Positions 8,253 to 18,108 are shown, counted from the stretch's first letter. The stretch: DNA of 56,145 nt from Polaromonas sp. AET17H-212 (GCF_002379085.1 NZ_NBZW01000028.1:1-56145), one strand, 5' to 3'. Program-made: numbers and translations. The notes: generated by a model not told the origin, from the sequence alone.

Positions 8253-9251
8253 ATGCAAAATGCGAACCCCACCGGCGACAGATCCTTGAACGAGGTTGCT
8301 CGCGTTGGGAATACTCAGCGGGTTCTCGCTCAGTTGATGGACACATTGGACGTCCTACGGCCGTACTTCGCCGATGGCGAGATCAATGAAATCATGATCA
8401 ACGGGCCCGACGACGTCTTCATCTCCAAGCACGGCGAGGACACAAAGGTCCGAGTAAAGCTGAGCGCGCCAAATATTCGGGCCGCAATTACTCTGATCGC
8501 CGGGTTGATGGAAAAAGAGGTGGGGGAAAAATCGAAACAACGCGTGTTGTCGGCCAGGCTCCCCGGCTTTCGAATTGAGGCGCTGCTTCCCCCTGTCGCC
8601 GTAAACGGACCGTCGATGTGCATTCGCCGGCATGCCGCCCGTGTGTTTTCCATTGAGGAATATGTCGCGTCAGGCGTGATTTCCGAAAAGTACGCTGACC
8701 TTATGGCGCAAGCCATTGCAGCAAAGGAGAACTTTCTTATCGTGGGCGGCACCGGGTCGGGGAAGACGACGTTGATGAACACGGCATTGAGCATGGTTCC
8801 AAAGGAGGAGCGGCTCTTCGTCATTGAGACAGTCCACGAACTCAAGATTACTTCCCCGAATGCTGTCCTGGTCGAATGTGACGATGAGCAGGGCATGACT
8901 GCCCGCCGCGCCGTTCGAACAGCAATGCGATACGCCCCCAAGCGCGTGATTGTGGGTGAACTTCGCGGACCCGAAGCCTATGACTGGATGGACGCTGCTA
9001 ACACTGGCCATCCAGGCTCCGCGGCAACGATCCATGCGAACAGCGCCAGTCGCGCGCTCGGCCGACTGGAGAACCTCGTGCTGATGGCGGACATGGGCAT
9101 TCCGCATGAGGCGATCCGTGTCGCAATCGCCGACACGTTGCAGTGGATGTTCTACATAAAGCGAGAGGGCAGTAAGCGCGCCGTCTCCGAGGTTTGCCGC
9201 CTACACGGTTTCGATCGTGCGAGTGGTGACTACTCCCTTGAGCACTTTTAA
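8253..9251 (+). CDS. virB11: VirB11/TrbB secretion ATPase
   Basis: A 332-residue cytoplasmic hexameric ATPase of the T4SS. The Walker A GGTGSGKTT is at about 165-173, followed by ETVHELK (Asp-box region), then the Walker B RVIVGELRG and a GHPGSAATIHANS histidine box. Length and motif order are normal for VirB11/TrbB. It opens the second transfer operon, as trbB does in Tn4371-type and RP4-type systems. The ATG has AGGG five bases upstream. Confidence 0.93.
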   Translation: MQNANPTGDRSLNEVARVGNTQRVLAQLMDTLDVLRPYFADGEINEIMINGPDDVFISKHGEDTKVRVKLSAPNIRAAITLIAGLMEKEVGEKSKQRVLSARLPGFRIEALLPPVAVNGPSMCIRRHAARVFSIEEYVASGVISEKYADLMAQAIAAKENFLIVGGTGSGKTTLMNTALSMVPKEERLFVIETVHELKITSPNAVLVECDDEQGMTARRAVRTAMRYAPKRVIVGELRGPEAYDWMDAANTGHPGSAATIHANSASRALGRLENLVLMADMGIPHEAIRVAIADTLQWMFYIKREGSKRAVSEVCRLHGFDRASGDYSLEHF

Positions 9252-9285
9252 CAGTTTCCCTTTTGAAAACCCTGGAGATATCCCA

Positions 9286-9663
9286 ATGAAAGCATCAATC
9301 AGCCGCCTCGCCAGCATGTTCAAGGCACCAGCGCCGAAAGGACAGCACAATGCGTCCGTCGCAATCGCATGTGCCATGGTGGCGGCCTTCCTCTTGTCAG
9401 CGGTTCCCATTGAAGCGATGGCTCAATCAATGAGCATGCCGTTTATTGAAGGCGTCGGCTGTCAAGTTGCCATGTGGATGAAAGGACCCCTTGCTATCCT
9501 GATTTTCATCGTCGTCTGCATTGCCACACTGGTTATCGGCTTGATCACCAAGATGGACTGGGGCCGCATGATCAGCGTGGCGATTGTGTTCGGCATCATC
9601 CAGGGCCTGGTTTCCATCTTGCTGAGCACCGGGACCATTCAGCTTCCAAGCTGCTTGTCCTAA
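9286..9663 (+). CDS. virB2: VirB2/TrbC conjugative pilin
   Basis: This encodes 125 residues from ATG 9286, which has GGAG at good spacing; the frame is open further upstream but that start has no support. A long signal peptide ends near PIEAMA (about 42-47). Two hydrophobic helices follow (about 64-84 and 91-113), as in VirB2/TrbC prepilins, and the product is the subunit of the conjugative pilus. A cysteine pair (GCQVAM and the C-terminal SCLS) could form a disulphide. The order virB11-B2-B3-B4 supports the call. Confidence 0.85.
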   Translation: MKASISRLASMFKAPAPKGQHNASVAIACAMVAAFLLSAVPIEAMAQSMSMPFIEGVGCQVAMWMKGPLAILIFIVVCIATLVIGLITKMDWGRMISVAIVFGIIQGLVSILLSTGTIQLPSCLS

Positions 9664-9683
9664 GCTGCGCCTGGCTACGCCGT

Positions 9684-9989
9684 ATGGCCTCCCGGTCGTC
9701 CCCCTTTCATCAGTCCCTACACCGGCCCCGTTTGATCATGGGGGTCGAGAAGAGCAGCTTCGCGGGTCTTGCGCTCGTCGGCACATTTCTCATCGTAGCC
9801 AAAAGCTACTGGGGCATTCCCATCGTCTTCCTTGGCTACCTGATCGCAAGGTGGCTTTCGAAGCGTGATGATCAATTCATCGGGATCTTGATGCGCTACT
9901 TGCGCGAGGGGCACGTCTATGACGCTACACCCCGGCTCGAAGACGCCAGTTCCCGGCCGAAGGGTTGGGGTAGGGGACTTCCCCTCTAA
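9684..9989 (+). CDS. virB3: VirB3/TrbD T4SS membrane protein
   Basis: This encodes 101 residues from ATG 9684. The N-terminus FHQSLHRPRLIMGVEK is the conserved VirB3/TrbD entry segment. Two hydrophobic stretches at about 24-55 follow, then DDQFIGILMRYLR, the usual cytoplasmic tail. It is a small inner-membrane partner of VirB4. It lies 20 bp after virB2 and 17 bp before virB4. Confidence 0.88.
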   Translation: MASRSSPFHQSLHRPRLIMGVEKSSFAGLALVGTFLIVAKSYWGIPIVFLGYLIARWLSKRDDQFIGILMRYLREGHVYDATPRLEDASSRPKGWGRGLPL

Positions 9990-10006
9990 TTTGTCAAAAG
10001 GCGTAC

Positions 10007-12547
10007 ATGGTTTCCTTCGAAGATCTATTCACAAAGCCGCGTAAAGCGGCGCGCTCGTTTGCGGAGCTGCTGCCCTGGTTCACGCAGGTCGCTCCCGGGC
10101 TCGTGCTTTGCCAGGACGGGTCTCTGCTCGCAGGATACACATACGAGGGGTCTGACGTTGAGGGTAAGCAGGATTTCGAAGTTGACCAAAGAATTTCCCA
10201 GCTCCAAACGGCACTTCGGGCGCTGAATGACCGAATTACGCTCTGGACAATTCAGGAGCGCCGTTTTGTCACTGGCTATCCGGCCGGCGACTTCACGAAC
10301 CCAATCGCCCAGGCAATCGATCGGCAGTGGGAGAAAGCGTGTACGAAGCAAAGAAATGCGGCGGTGACTCAGTGCATGTTTCTTTCCTTCAATTTCCCGA
10401 ACCGTTCAGAGGCCTTCTTTGAGGCGATTCGAAGCGAGGTAAGTGAGAATGACGGGAATTTTCTCGCCGCCGTTTCTGGTCTCATTCGACGTCGACTGAC
10501 CGACAAAGGCGCGGTCGCGAGGGTGCGCGGCCAGTTGAGCGACATGACCGTCGAATTCGAGAAAATTCTTGATACCTTCTCGGGGATCGTTGAGCTGAAC
10601 TTGGGTTTCTCGCGCTTGCGCGATGACGAAATGCTCGGTGAGCTCTACGCACGGGCAAATCTTGCTTCGCCACGGGGGCCGGTGAGCATCAGCAAGGGCA
10701 TGACCTATCTCAACACAGCGCTTGCAACCGACACCTTGATCAGAAGGCACGATCAGATTGAGTTCCAGGGGCCGACCAAAAGTACGTTTGTAGCCGCACT
10801 GTCGACCACGGGTACGCCGCAGGAAGCGTTCAGCGGAGACGTCGATCGCCTCATGGGGGTGGACTGCGAGTATGTGCTCATACAGTGCTATCGCTTCATG
10901 GATCGGACGATCGCAGAGAAGGCCATTCAGGACGCGGAGATGTTCTACCGCAGCGAAGTTAAGTCTGTGCTCACAAGGGCAGCTGAGCGCCTACTTGATA
11001 CCGTCTCCGACAAGGTAAACACCGGAAATTTGCAGCTTGCTGACGATGCACAGGAGGCACTGGTCGAGCTGACCGCCTCTAATGTGAGTTACGGCTACTA
11101 CAACATGACGGTGCTGGCACTCGGAAACAACCAGAAGGAGGCTGAGAATGCGGCCGACCTGATGGCAAGCAATCTGCGCGCAAGTGGGTACACGATCATA
11201 CGGGAACGCCAGGGGCTTATCTCCGCACTCCTTACATCGATGCCTGGGAACGCCAACGCCATCATGCGGTGGAAACTCGCATCGACGGCGAATCTGGCCG
11301 ATCTGGCCCCAATTAGGACGATTTCGACAGGGGAAAAGACGCACCCATTCTTCTCGCGCCTGCTTGGCTATGACGTTCCTCCACTCTGCCGGTTCGTCAC
11401 ACCCTACGGAATCTCCTACGACTTCAATCCTCACGAAACGGACCTTGGCCACACGGCGATCGTCGGCGGCGCCGGCTCGGGCAAGACCTCACTTCTGACC
11501 CTTCTGATTTCGCAGTTTCAGAAGTACACGCCGTCCCAAACGTTCATCTTCGACAAGGACCACTCGCTCATGATTGCCACTGTGCTCCTGGGCGGGAAGC
11601 ACATTGATCTCGGTGGCAAGGGCGGCAGGAAGATCGGGATGAACCCCGTTCGGGTCATGCTCGATGCGAACGACGACATGAGATTGCGGCAGTGGGTCGA
11701 AGTGCTCATTGCAGCCGGTGGAAGTGAGGTCTCGGCAACTGAAGGGCAGGCAATTTTTACGGCGATTCAAGGGCTGCGCCGTTCCCATCGGTCTGGGTGG
11801 CGCCTCTCAGCCTTGTATGCGCTCATCGCCGGTGCGGACCAAACACTTGCCGCAAAGCTGGCGCCTTATGTGGACAGAACCGACGACGATGATGCCGGCG
11901 CTGGTGCCTATGCGCCGTACTTCGACAACGACGAAGACAACTTCCAGCTTTCCAGCATGGTGGGAATGGAATGTGGCGGAATTCTGCAGACTCCTCAGCT
12001 CGCCAGTCCATTTATGGACTACGCCTTCTACAACATCGAAAGCAGGTTGGACGGGACCACGCCTACGCTCATCTATATCGAGGAAGCCTGGTACATGCTG
12101 GCAAACCCGATGTTTGCAGCGAAGATGGAAGACTGGTTGAGGACGTTCCGCAAGAAGCGCGCATTTGTGATGTTCGCGACCCAAGCGCTGGACGAACTTG
12201 CTCGGCTCCCGAACATTGGAAGTTTCGTTACAAACATCCCGTGCCAGATCCTCCTGCCGGCAGTCAAGTCGTCTGTTCACCAGCAGGCTGCCCTGTACAG
12301 CCAGGTATTCGACATCAATGAGAGCCAGCTCAATCTTCTCGCGCATGCGATTCCGAAGCGTGACTACTTGCTGGTGAAGCCATCAGTCACCCGGCTGGTC
12401 AGCACTCAAATGCCTCCGCTACTCATTGCCATCAACGAGGCAACCACCCAGCCCGCTATGCGGCAGGCCGTGATCGAGGCATCCATTCGGGGCGGGCCCG
12501 GCTGGGAACTGAAATTTGTGAAAGAGGTACTACATGTTGCTGCATAA
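10007..12547 (+). CDS. virB4: VirB4/TrbE T4SS ATPase
   Basis: A protein of 846 residues, normal for the family. The N-terminal CagE/TrbE/VirB domain (about 40-430) is followed by the ATPase domain. The Walker A GGAGSGKTSLLT is at about 485-497, the Walker B LIYIEEAWYM at about 688-697, and the ATQALDELAR region at about 724. It energises pilus assembly and substrate transfer at the inner membrane. Its 3' end overlaps virB5 by 14 bases, pointing to translational coupling. Confidence 0.94.
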   Translation: MVSFEDLFTKPRKAARSFAELLPWFTQVAPGLVLCQDGSLLAGYTYEGSDVEGKQDFEVDQRISQLQTALRALNDRITLWTIQERRFVTGYPAGDFTNPIAQAIDRQWEKACTKQRNAAVTQCMFLSFNFPNRSEAFFEAIRSEVSENDGNFLAAVSGLIRRRLTDKGAVARVRGQLSDMTVEFEKILDTFSGIVELNLGFSRLRDDEMLGELYARANLASPRGPVSISKGMTYLNTALATDTLIRRHDQIEFQGPTKSTFVAALSTTGTPQEAFSGDVDRLMGVDCEYVLIQCYRFMDRTIAEKAIQDAEMFYRSEVKSVLTRAAERLLDTVSDKVNTGNLQLADDAQEALVELTASNVSYGYYNMTVLALGNNQKEAENAADLMASNLRASGYTIIRERQGLISALLTSMPGNANAIMRWKLASTANLADLAPIRTISTGEKTHPFFSRLLGYDVPPLCRFVTPYGISYDFNPHETDLGHTAIVGGAGSGKTSLLTLLISQFQKYTPSQTFIFDKDHSLMIATVLLGGKHIDLGGKGGRKIGMNPVRVMLDANDDMRLRQWVEVLIAAGGSEVSATEGQAIFTAIQGLRRSHRSGWRLSALYALIAGADQTLAAKLAPYVDRTDDDDAGAGAYAPYFDNDEDNFQLSSMVGMECGGILQTPQLASPFMDYAFYNIESRLDGTTPTLIYIEEAWYMLANPMFAAKMEDWLRTFRKKRAFVMFATQALDELARLPNIGSFVTNIPCQILLPAVKSSVHQQAALYSQVFDINESQLNLLAHAIPKRDYLLVKPSVTRLVSTQMPPLLIAINEATTQPAMRQAVIEASIRGGPGWELKFVKEVLHVAA

Positions 12548-13313
12548 ATTGAAAACACCCCTTGCCCATCTGCTGATTCTTATGGGCGTTTCGTCCATGT
12601 CGCTGCCGGCCCACACCGGCACAGTCGCTGGCTTCGGCGGCGGCACGGAGATCACGCAGCTCCTGAACAATGGGGAACTCGTGAAAGTCTCGATTGACTC
12701 GGCCGAAACCGCGATGACCACAGTTCAGGCACACATGGTGCAAATCGAGCAGTATCGAAACCAATTGCTGAATACCATGGGAGTCGACCCGGCGGTGCTT
12801 GCGGGGAACATTGTTGACGCCAACAAGGCTTACAACACCTTGCGCAACTACCAGCAGTCCATCAATGGTTTGACCGGAAGTCTTTCGAGCCAGTTGCAAA
12901 ACCTTGACTCGAACCAGATGGCTGCGAAGCTCATGAATATGTCCTGGAAGGACTACGTACTGAAAACGGCAAATGACGCGCGACTTGGCAACGAGCGTGC
13001 AAAGTTGAGGATCCAAACCGCCCGTTCAACAATGGAGCAGGTGGACGAGGACTACAAGTTCGTTCAGGAGCAGGGTAGCGCGATTTCGGCGGCAACAGGG
13101 CAACACGAGTCGATCAAGATACTGAACAACCAGATGAACCGTCTGGTCCAACAGAATGCCCGCATGGTCGCCATGATGGCAAGGGCTGAGAGTGACGTGG
13201 ACGCGAAGGTAGATGCTGCCAACGACAAGCTCAAGACGACAAATGAGTTCGACCTCGTCCAGAAGCGACAGAAGGCGATTCGGGCCCAGCAACTTGAAAT
13301 GATGCAGCGGTGA
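12534..13313 (+). CDS. trbJ: VirB5/TrbJ pilus-associated protein
   Basis: A 259-residue protein with an N-terminal signal peptide (about 1-24) and a long coiled-coil body. Segments such as TTVQAHMVQIEQYRNQLLNT and the downstream Gln-rich helices are typical of TrbJ/VirB5, a periplasmic minor pilus component thought to sit at the pilus tip and contact recipients. It overlaps virB4 at its start and virB6 at its end (GTGA). Confidence 0.85.
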   Translation: MLLHKLKTPLAHLLILMGVSSMSLPAHTGTVAGFGGGTEITQLLNNGELVKVSIDSAETAMTTVQAHMVQIEQYRNQLLNTMGVDPAVLAGNIVDANKAYNTLRNYQQSINGLTGSLSSQLQNLDSNQMAAKLMNMSWKDYVLKTANDARLGNERAKLRIQTARSTMEQVDEDYKFVQEQGSAISAATGQHESIKILNNQMNRLVQQNARMVAMMARAESDVDAKVDAANDKLKTTNEFDLVQKRQKAIRAQQLEMMQR

Positions 13314-14722
13314 ACACTATTTACGAAAGCCCAGTCCGGTTTTGGTTTGCCTCGCTGGTCGGCAGGGCTGCTTTCAAGGCTGCTCAGTTCGCCGCGAACG
13401 TTGCAGCTGCCGGCAAGCGGAAACGCCTTCTGCTCGCGTTGCTTTGTGTGACGTTGGCCCTTGGGGCTACCCTGACGGCTGCACAAAACCCACCGGCCGA
13501 GGGTGCGGAGTTGGAAGCCGCCCAGGCTGTGGCGCAGACAGTCCCAACCGGCGGAATTTCTGGGCAACAGATGGCGCAGGAGATAACGTCGGCGCTAGAT
13601 CAGGCCTTGCAAAAGCTCAAGTCAAATGCTTCGATGAAGTCCTTTGGTGACAAACTCCTCGGGCTGGGCGTTTTTATCGGGATGATGTGGGGAGCGTTCA
13701 AGACCATGGCCGGGGGGAAGGGAATTGGCGAGTTGATTGGCGAATGGGTTCCGATTTTCGTTGGCGCCGGTGTGGTCGTTGCGATTATCGATCCAGCCTA
13801 TGGAGGCGCTCGGCAGATCGTAAGCCAGATGGACTCGCTTGCCTCATCGGTCACGGGGGCCGATGTGAGTACCCTAACTTCCCTTCTTGGGGATTCCACG
13901 AAGCTCATCTTCAACAGCATCTATTTGATTGCTGACACGAGCTCGGCCACGGATGGGTCAGCCGCTGACCTACTCTCCGGGAAGATCATGTACATGGTCG
14001 GATCCTTCATATTTGTCAACATCATGAAAATGGTCACCATTTTCCTGGTTCTGCTTGCAGGATGCGTTTTTCTGGCCACCGCGGCTATGGCAATGGTTAG
14101 TGTGGAACTTGTCGTATGCCTTGCGCCCGTCATGGTCCCCTTTCTGATATTCAAGCCAATGTCATGGGTCTTCGATTCCTGGCTCCGATTCCTTTTGGGC
14201 GCGTGCATGATGAAGTTGGTTGCAGCATTCATGTTCCTGATCACTGGGAAGCTGTTTGAAGCGCTGGCCAAGGTCGCGGCAAAGATTGCAAAAGACTCGG
14301 CGGGAACGGCTTCCATGGACACGCTGACAGCCGACGTAACGCTTTATGGATTTATGGTGTTGCTGGCCGTGATGGCTGCGCTATTCATGGCCCAGGTGCC
14401 CTCAATCGCCACTGGACTCCTGCAGGGCAGTGCTGGTGGTGCTGGCTTTAGTGGGATCAAGGGCCTCACACAGAGTGCCGGTGCACGCGCTGCGAACTAT
14501 GCCGGAGGCGCCGCCGGGCAAGGGGCCAAATCTGGTGTGTCATCAGCCTACAACAGCACTGTCGGTGCGCAGCGTGCATCGTCACTTGGGGCCAGTGACG
14601 CGAGAAGTGGAGTGCCATCTGGCGCTACTCGTTTCAACAGCAACTCCCAGAATCGGGCGTATCAAAAATCCTACAGGGCGAACGCACCATCCAAGGAGCA
14701 ACCGACGCCCCCACAAAAATGA
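13310..14722 (+). CDS. trbL: VirB6/TrbL polytopic inner-membrane protein
   Basis: This encodes 470 residues from GTG 13310, overlapping the trbJ stop as GTGA. A cleavable-looking hydrophobic stretch at about 42-59 precedes a TrbL/VirB6 core with about six membrane helices (about 115-370). The tail (about 375-470) is Gly/Ala/Ser-rich and polar, as in many TrbL proteins. The protein lines the translocation channel in the inner membrane. It lies in the standard trbE-J-L order. Confidence 0.9.
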   Translation: MNTIYESPVRFWFASLVGRAAFKAAQFAANVAAAGKRKRLLLALLCVTLALGATLTAAQNPPAEGAELEAAQAVAQTVPTGGISGQQMAQEITSALDQALQKLKSNASMKSFGDKLLGLGVFIGMMWGAFKTMAGGKGIGELIGEWVPIFVGAGVVVAIIDPAYGGARQIVSQMDSLASSVTGADVSTLTSLLGDSTKLIFNSIYLIADTSSATDGSAADLLSGKIMYMVGSFIFVNIMKMVTIFLVLLAGCVFLATAAMAMVSVELVVCLAPVMVPFLIFKPMSWVFDSWLRFLLGACMMKLVAAFMFLITGKLFEALAKVAAKIAKDSAGTASMDTLTADVTLYGFMVLLAVMAALFMAQVPSIATGLLQGSAGGAGFSGIKGLTQSAGARAANYAGGAAGQGAKSGVSSAYNSTVGAQRASSLGASDARSGVPSGATRFNSNSQNRAYQKSYRANAPSKEQPTPPQK

Positions 14723-14810
14723 CTTTCGGCGAACCCAGTGAGCGTGTCCGCCACGGCATTTGACAGCCGTGTCTTCTGTGATACTTTTGGTAGAACAGAA
14801 ACGGAATAAC

Positions 14811-16910
14811 ATGAGAAACACCAAATTTTCCTTGATGGGCGCACTTCAGGAGTCGGCTGGTCGAGTTGGCATGTTCGCTACCTTCGCCTTGATGGTGGTG
14901 CTTGTCGTATTTCCACTTGTTGGGATTTGGCTAACCTGGGTCGTTAATGCCTTCCAAGGCACGATGACGACGTTTGATTGGAGCCTGGGTGATAAAGGCC
15001 AAGTTCTTCCTACGCGAGGACTTTTGTTCCTCTCCGGCCCAGTGGCATTTCTCCTGGCTTTCCATCTACTCCGCTTCGTCACAGCCTTATTGGGGTCCGG
15101 TGGAGAAGCCGGGGTTGCTATTCCAATGACCGCCTCCGTCGGGCTTTCGGCAGCAAGCGCCTGGGTGGTCAAGTTCTATGGGGCAACGTTTGCCATCTGG
15201 CTCGCCCTGGCCGACCATGGCCCGCATGAACGCTACTGGCCGTTCGCTTCGGTCGTTGCCCTTGGTATTGCCTCGTGGTGGCTCGTTAAGAGCGAGTTTC
15301 TCTATGGATTCAAGGCCAAGCCTTCTCAACTTAGGGTTCGTGCCCAAAACGACGCTGGCGAGGTCGCAGTGCCAGAAGTCGCGCGCGTGATCGTGCCGAA
15401 ACTCACGTTCAAGGATATCCACGGGAACACAGACCTCAAAAAGCGCCTCCTAGCAGCTGGGCACGCGATCACTGCCCCGCGGGCCGAAGGGGTGAAGCCG
15501 CGTAACGGAATCCTGCTCGGAGGCGATCCGGGCAATGGGAAGACTGTGCTCGCAGAGGCCTTGGCCGGGGAACTGAAGCTGCCATTCCTCACCCTCACCC
15601 ATTCTGATGTTGCGAGCCAGTGGGTCGGGGAACGCACAGTGCGGATCAAGGCGGCATTCGACCAGGCGATTCGCAATCAGCCATGCATGTTGTTCATCGA
15701 CGAAATCGACAGCTTCCTCCCCACCCGGGGGGACTCGGCCGGCCAGAATAAGGAGGATAGTGATGTCGTCAACTCGCTTCTGACGCTGCTGGTTGACGTG
15801 CGCAGGCACCGGGTAGTGATCGTGGCCGCTACGAACTACATGGACCGGCTTGACGGCGCCGCTATTCGAGAAGGGCGATTCGACTTCAAAATTGAGGTTT
15901 CACCGCCGGATCAGGACGCCCGGGTGGGGCTGCTCCAGAGCGGAATCAAGGCCCATACTCCAACGGCTCAAGTATCACCGGACGTGCTGCGGAGCGTGGC
16001 GCTTCGCTGGAACGGCTTTTCTGTGAAACGCATCCTCGCCGTTACGGAGGAAATGCCTTCTTACCTCGCGGACAAGGTCGGTGGCGGTGGGCGCACGGAG
16101 CAGTTGACCTTTGATGACTTCATGAGTGCCCTGCGCCGCATTCAGGGGCAGCGTGGTGCGAAACCTGAGAATGTGAAAAGCCTGAGCGAGATGGTGTTCC
16201 CAGACTTCACCAGGAACGCGCTGGCGATGATCGCCAGTCGCCTGGCGGATCCTGTTCGTGTGGAGCGGCTGGGCGGGTCCCTTCCGACTGGAGTGCTCTT
16301 CTTTGGCCCCCCGGGCACCGGCAAGACGGCCGCGTGCAAGGCGCTTGCGAAGGAAGTTGGCTGGACCTTCTTGATTGCTACTGGCGCCGACTTGGCCCGC
16401 GACCCGAAGGCGCTGGAGAAGCTCTATACAAAGGCGAAGGAACTGCGGCCGACACTCATCTTTATAGACGAAGCCGATGAGCTTCTGCGGTCGCGGGAAT
16501 ACTCACAGAACACGGAAGCAACGAACAAGCTGCTAACCCTCATGGAGGGCGTGAACGACCGGGTACGGGACGTGCTCTGGGTTGCGGCAACGAACAACCC
16601 CGATCAAATTGACCCTGCCCTCTTGCGTGGCGGACGTTTCACCGAGAAGGTTGAATTTGTCAGGCCAAGCGGTGCGCAGCTCGTGGCACACCTTACGCAT
16701 TGGCTGGCCCATCGCAAGGTAGATATGGCTCCGGATTTCAGCGTTGAAGAGCTGGTTCAGCTGATGGGCGATCAGAGCATTGCAAATGCAGAGGCAATCT
16801 GCCAACACGCTGTCAACAGGGCGATAAGCCAAACTGACGGGGACCAGATCGTTATTAGTCGGAGCGACGTGGACGTTGCAATTACAACTGTTTTAGGCGA
16901 TCGAGGATGA
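14811..16910 (+). CDS. Membrane-anchored tandem AAA+ ATPase (CDC48/FtsH-like modules)
   Basis: This encodes 699 residues from ATG 14811; an in-frame TTG at 14760 is less likely. The N-terminal 165 residues hold about four membrane segments. Two complete AAA+ modules follow. The first has Walker A GGDPGNGKT near 237 and Walker B MLFIDEID near 292. The second has GPPGTGKT near 499 and TLIFIDEADE near 551. Both keep arginine-finger regions (REGRFD, GGRF). No zinc protease motif is present, so it is an unfoldase or remodelling ATPase rather than an FtsH protease. It sits inside the T4SS operon and overlaps the next gene by ATGA; I know of no standard T4SS counterpart. Confidence 0.85.
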   Translation: MRNTKFSLMGALQESAGRVGMFATFALMVVLVVFPLVGIWLTWVVNAFQGTMTTFDWSLGDKGQVLPTRGLLFLSGPVAFLLAFHLLRFVTALLGSGGEAGVAIPMTASVGLSAASAWVVKFYGATFAIWLALADHGPHERYWPFASVVALGIASWWLVKSEFLYGFKAKPSQLRVRAQNDAGEVAVPEVARVIVPKLTFKDIHGNTDLKKRLLAAGHAITAPRAEGVKPRNGILLGGDPGNGKTVLAEALAGELKLPFLTLTHSDVASQWVGERTVRIKAAFDQAIRNQPCMLFIDEIDSFLPTRGDSAGQNKEDSDVVNSLLTLLVDVRRHRVVIVAATNYMDRLDGAAIREGRFDFKIEVSPPDQDARVGLLQSGIKAHTPTAQVSPDVLRSVALRWNGFSVKRILAVTEEMPSYLADKVGGGGRTEQLTFDDFMSALRRIQGQRGAKPENVKSLSEMVFPDFTRNALAMIASRLADPVRVERLGGSLPTGVLFFGPPGTGKTAACKALAKEVGWTFLIATGADLARDPKALEKLYTKAKELRPTLIFIDEADELLRSREYSQNTEATNKLLTLMEGVNDRVRDVLWVAATNNPDQIDPALLRGGRFTEKVEFVRPSGAQLVAHLTHWLAHRKVDMAPDFSVEELVQLMGDQSIANAEAICQHAVNRAISQTDGDQIVISRSDVDVAITTVLGDRG

Positions 16911-17548
16911 AATTGGGAAAGTTATTCACTACGTGCGCTGCAGTGATGCAGGTCATATTCTGGGCGCCGCACGCGTCAGCAATGGATCTTGCGAGCAACG
17001 CCTCAACCGGTGCTCAGCTGGCAAGGGCGGCAACGTTTCCGATCAGTCAACCAGCTCAACCCAATGATTGCGTTTCACAGGCCGGTGATTTTCACGGAGT
17101 GAACTCGTGGATCGTGCGTGCGATTCTCAAGGTGGAATCCAACTTCAACCCTAAAGCGATGAACAAGAATCGAAACGGGACAACTGACGTTGGGATGGCG
17201 CAGATCAATTCGATGCACTTTAAGGAGCTGAAGTCACACGGAATCGCCCCCGATGACCTGCTCGACGGGTGCATTGCAAGTTACGTCGCGGCATGGCATT
17301 TAAAAAAGCAGATAACGGCGTATGGGAACACCTGGTTCGCGATCGGGGCGTACCACTCTGCAACGCCATGCTTCAACAAACGGTATACGGGACTCGTCTG
17401 GAATGTGCTTCGAACGTGGGGAGTGGTTCAAGGAAATAAGGAGTCGCCAGGATCCCTTGACTCCTGTGGGTCAACCCAAGTTGCCAGCTCGGGCAAGCAG
17501 CGGACTTCTACGGCCGGGACATCGGTTTTGGCTCTCGACGGCGAATAA
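16907..17548 (+). CDS. virB1: VirB1-like lytic transglycosylase
   Basis: A 213-residue protein with a signal peptide ending near PHASA (about 21-25). The SLT domain spans about 60-165. The catalytic Glu is E77 in KVESNFNP, followed by DVGMAQIN and AIGAYHS. It cuts peptidoglycan locally so that the T4SS or pilus can cross the wall. In R64 the same job is done by an SLT protein in the pil cluster, so it may serve both machines here. The C-terminal 40 residues are Ser/Gly-rich and unstructured. Confidence 0.9.
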   Translation: MKLGKLFTTCAAVMQVIFWAPHASAMDLASNASTGAQLARAATFPISQPAQPNDCVSQAGDFHGVNSWIVRAILKVESNFNPKAMNKNRNGTTDVGMAQINSMHFKELKSHGIAPDDLLDGCIASYVAAWHLKKQITAYGNTWFAIGAYHSATPCFNKRYTGLVWNVLRTWGVVQGNKESPGSLDSCGSTQVASSGKQRTSTAGTSVLALDGE

Positions 17549-17587
17549 CCTACCCACTTGAACGGATCAACATGCTTGAAAGTGCCA

Positions 17588-18055
17588 ATGCTCAATAACC
17601 CAACGAACCCAACCCATGGATCTGCAGCGATGCTCGATCAGCTGCAGCAGATCATGGTGCTCCCGAACGAGCAAAGAATCGCGTTGATGAGCGCGTGGTC
17701 GGCAATTGATCCTGCCGTCGCCTTTGCTGGCCGGGCCATGCCGGCAGAGGAGGTCATAGTCGAAGAGCCTGGTGCGGATACCTTGGCAAATTGGCTTGAG
17801 GCTATTGGGGACTTGCCCAAACGCCAGCGGTACGCGCTGATGGAGGACGCGCTTGGACGTGAAACGTCCCTCGGTGAGCGGGAGGCCATCCATGTCGCGA
17901 TGTCGAATCTCACGAACTCGGACCCCTTATTTGCAATAGAAGTGTCAGTGACTAAATATGCTTATGAGCACCCAGTGCTGATCTGTCTGGGTGCATTTGG
18001 ATTGATTCTCCTAACCTGGGCCACAGTTAAGGGTGCCTGGCGAATAGTTTTTTAG
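17588..18055 (+). CDS. Unknown protein with a C-terminal membrane anchor
   Basis: This encodes 155 residues from ATG 17588; an in-frame TTG at 17558 and ATG at 17630 are alternatives. The N-terminal part is soluble and helical (LPNEQRIALMSAWSAIDP). Residues about 128-150 (HPVLICLGAFGLILLTWATV) form one membrane segment near the end. It is the last gene before the operon terminator. I do not recognise a family; the position suggests a T4SS accessory role. Confidence 0.65.
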   Translation: MLNNPTNPTHGSAAMLDQLQQIMVLPNEQRIALMSAWSAIDPAVAFAGRAMPAEEVIVEEPGADTLANWLEAIGDLPKRQRYALMEDALGRETSLGEREAIHVAMSNLTNSDPLFAIEVSVTKYAYEHPVLICLGAFGLILLTWATVKGAWRIVF

Positions 18056-18082
18056 GTCACTCTCTCCCTCTCTCCATCAATT

Positions 18083-18108
18083 GCCTGCTTCGCTGCAGGC
18101 TTTTTTTT
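18083..18108 (+). terminator. Rho-independent terminator closing the virB11-virB6 operon
   Basis: GCCTGC (18083-18088) and GCAGGC (18095-18100) pair around TTCGCT and are followed by eight T's. It separates the second transfer operon from the virB8-pil operon, which has its own control box at 18225. Confidence 0.88.

Noticed and set aside
14760..14810. TTG start for the AAA+ ATPase at 14760
   Set aside because: Adds 17 residues of no family character; ATG 14811 leads directly into the membrane segments.
14811..16910. FtsH protease
   Set aside because: No HExxH zinc site; two AAA+ modules instead of one.
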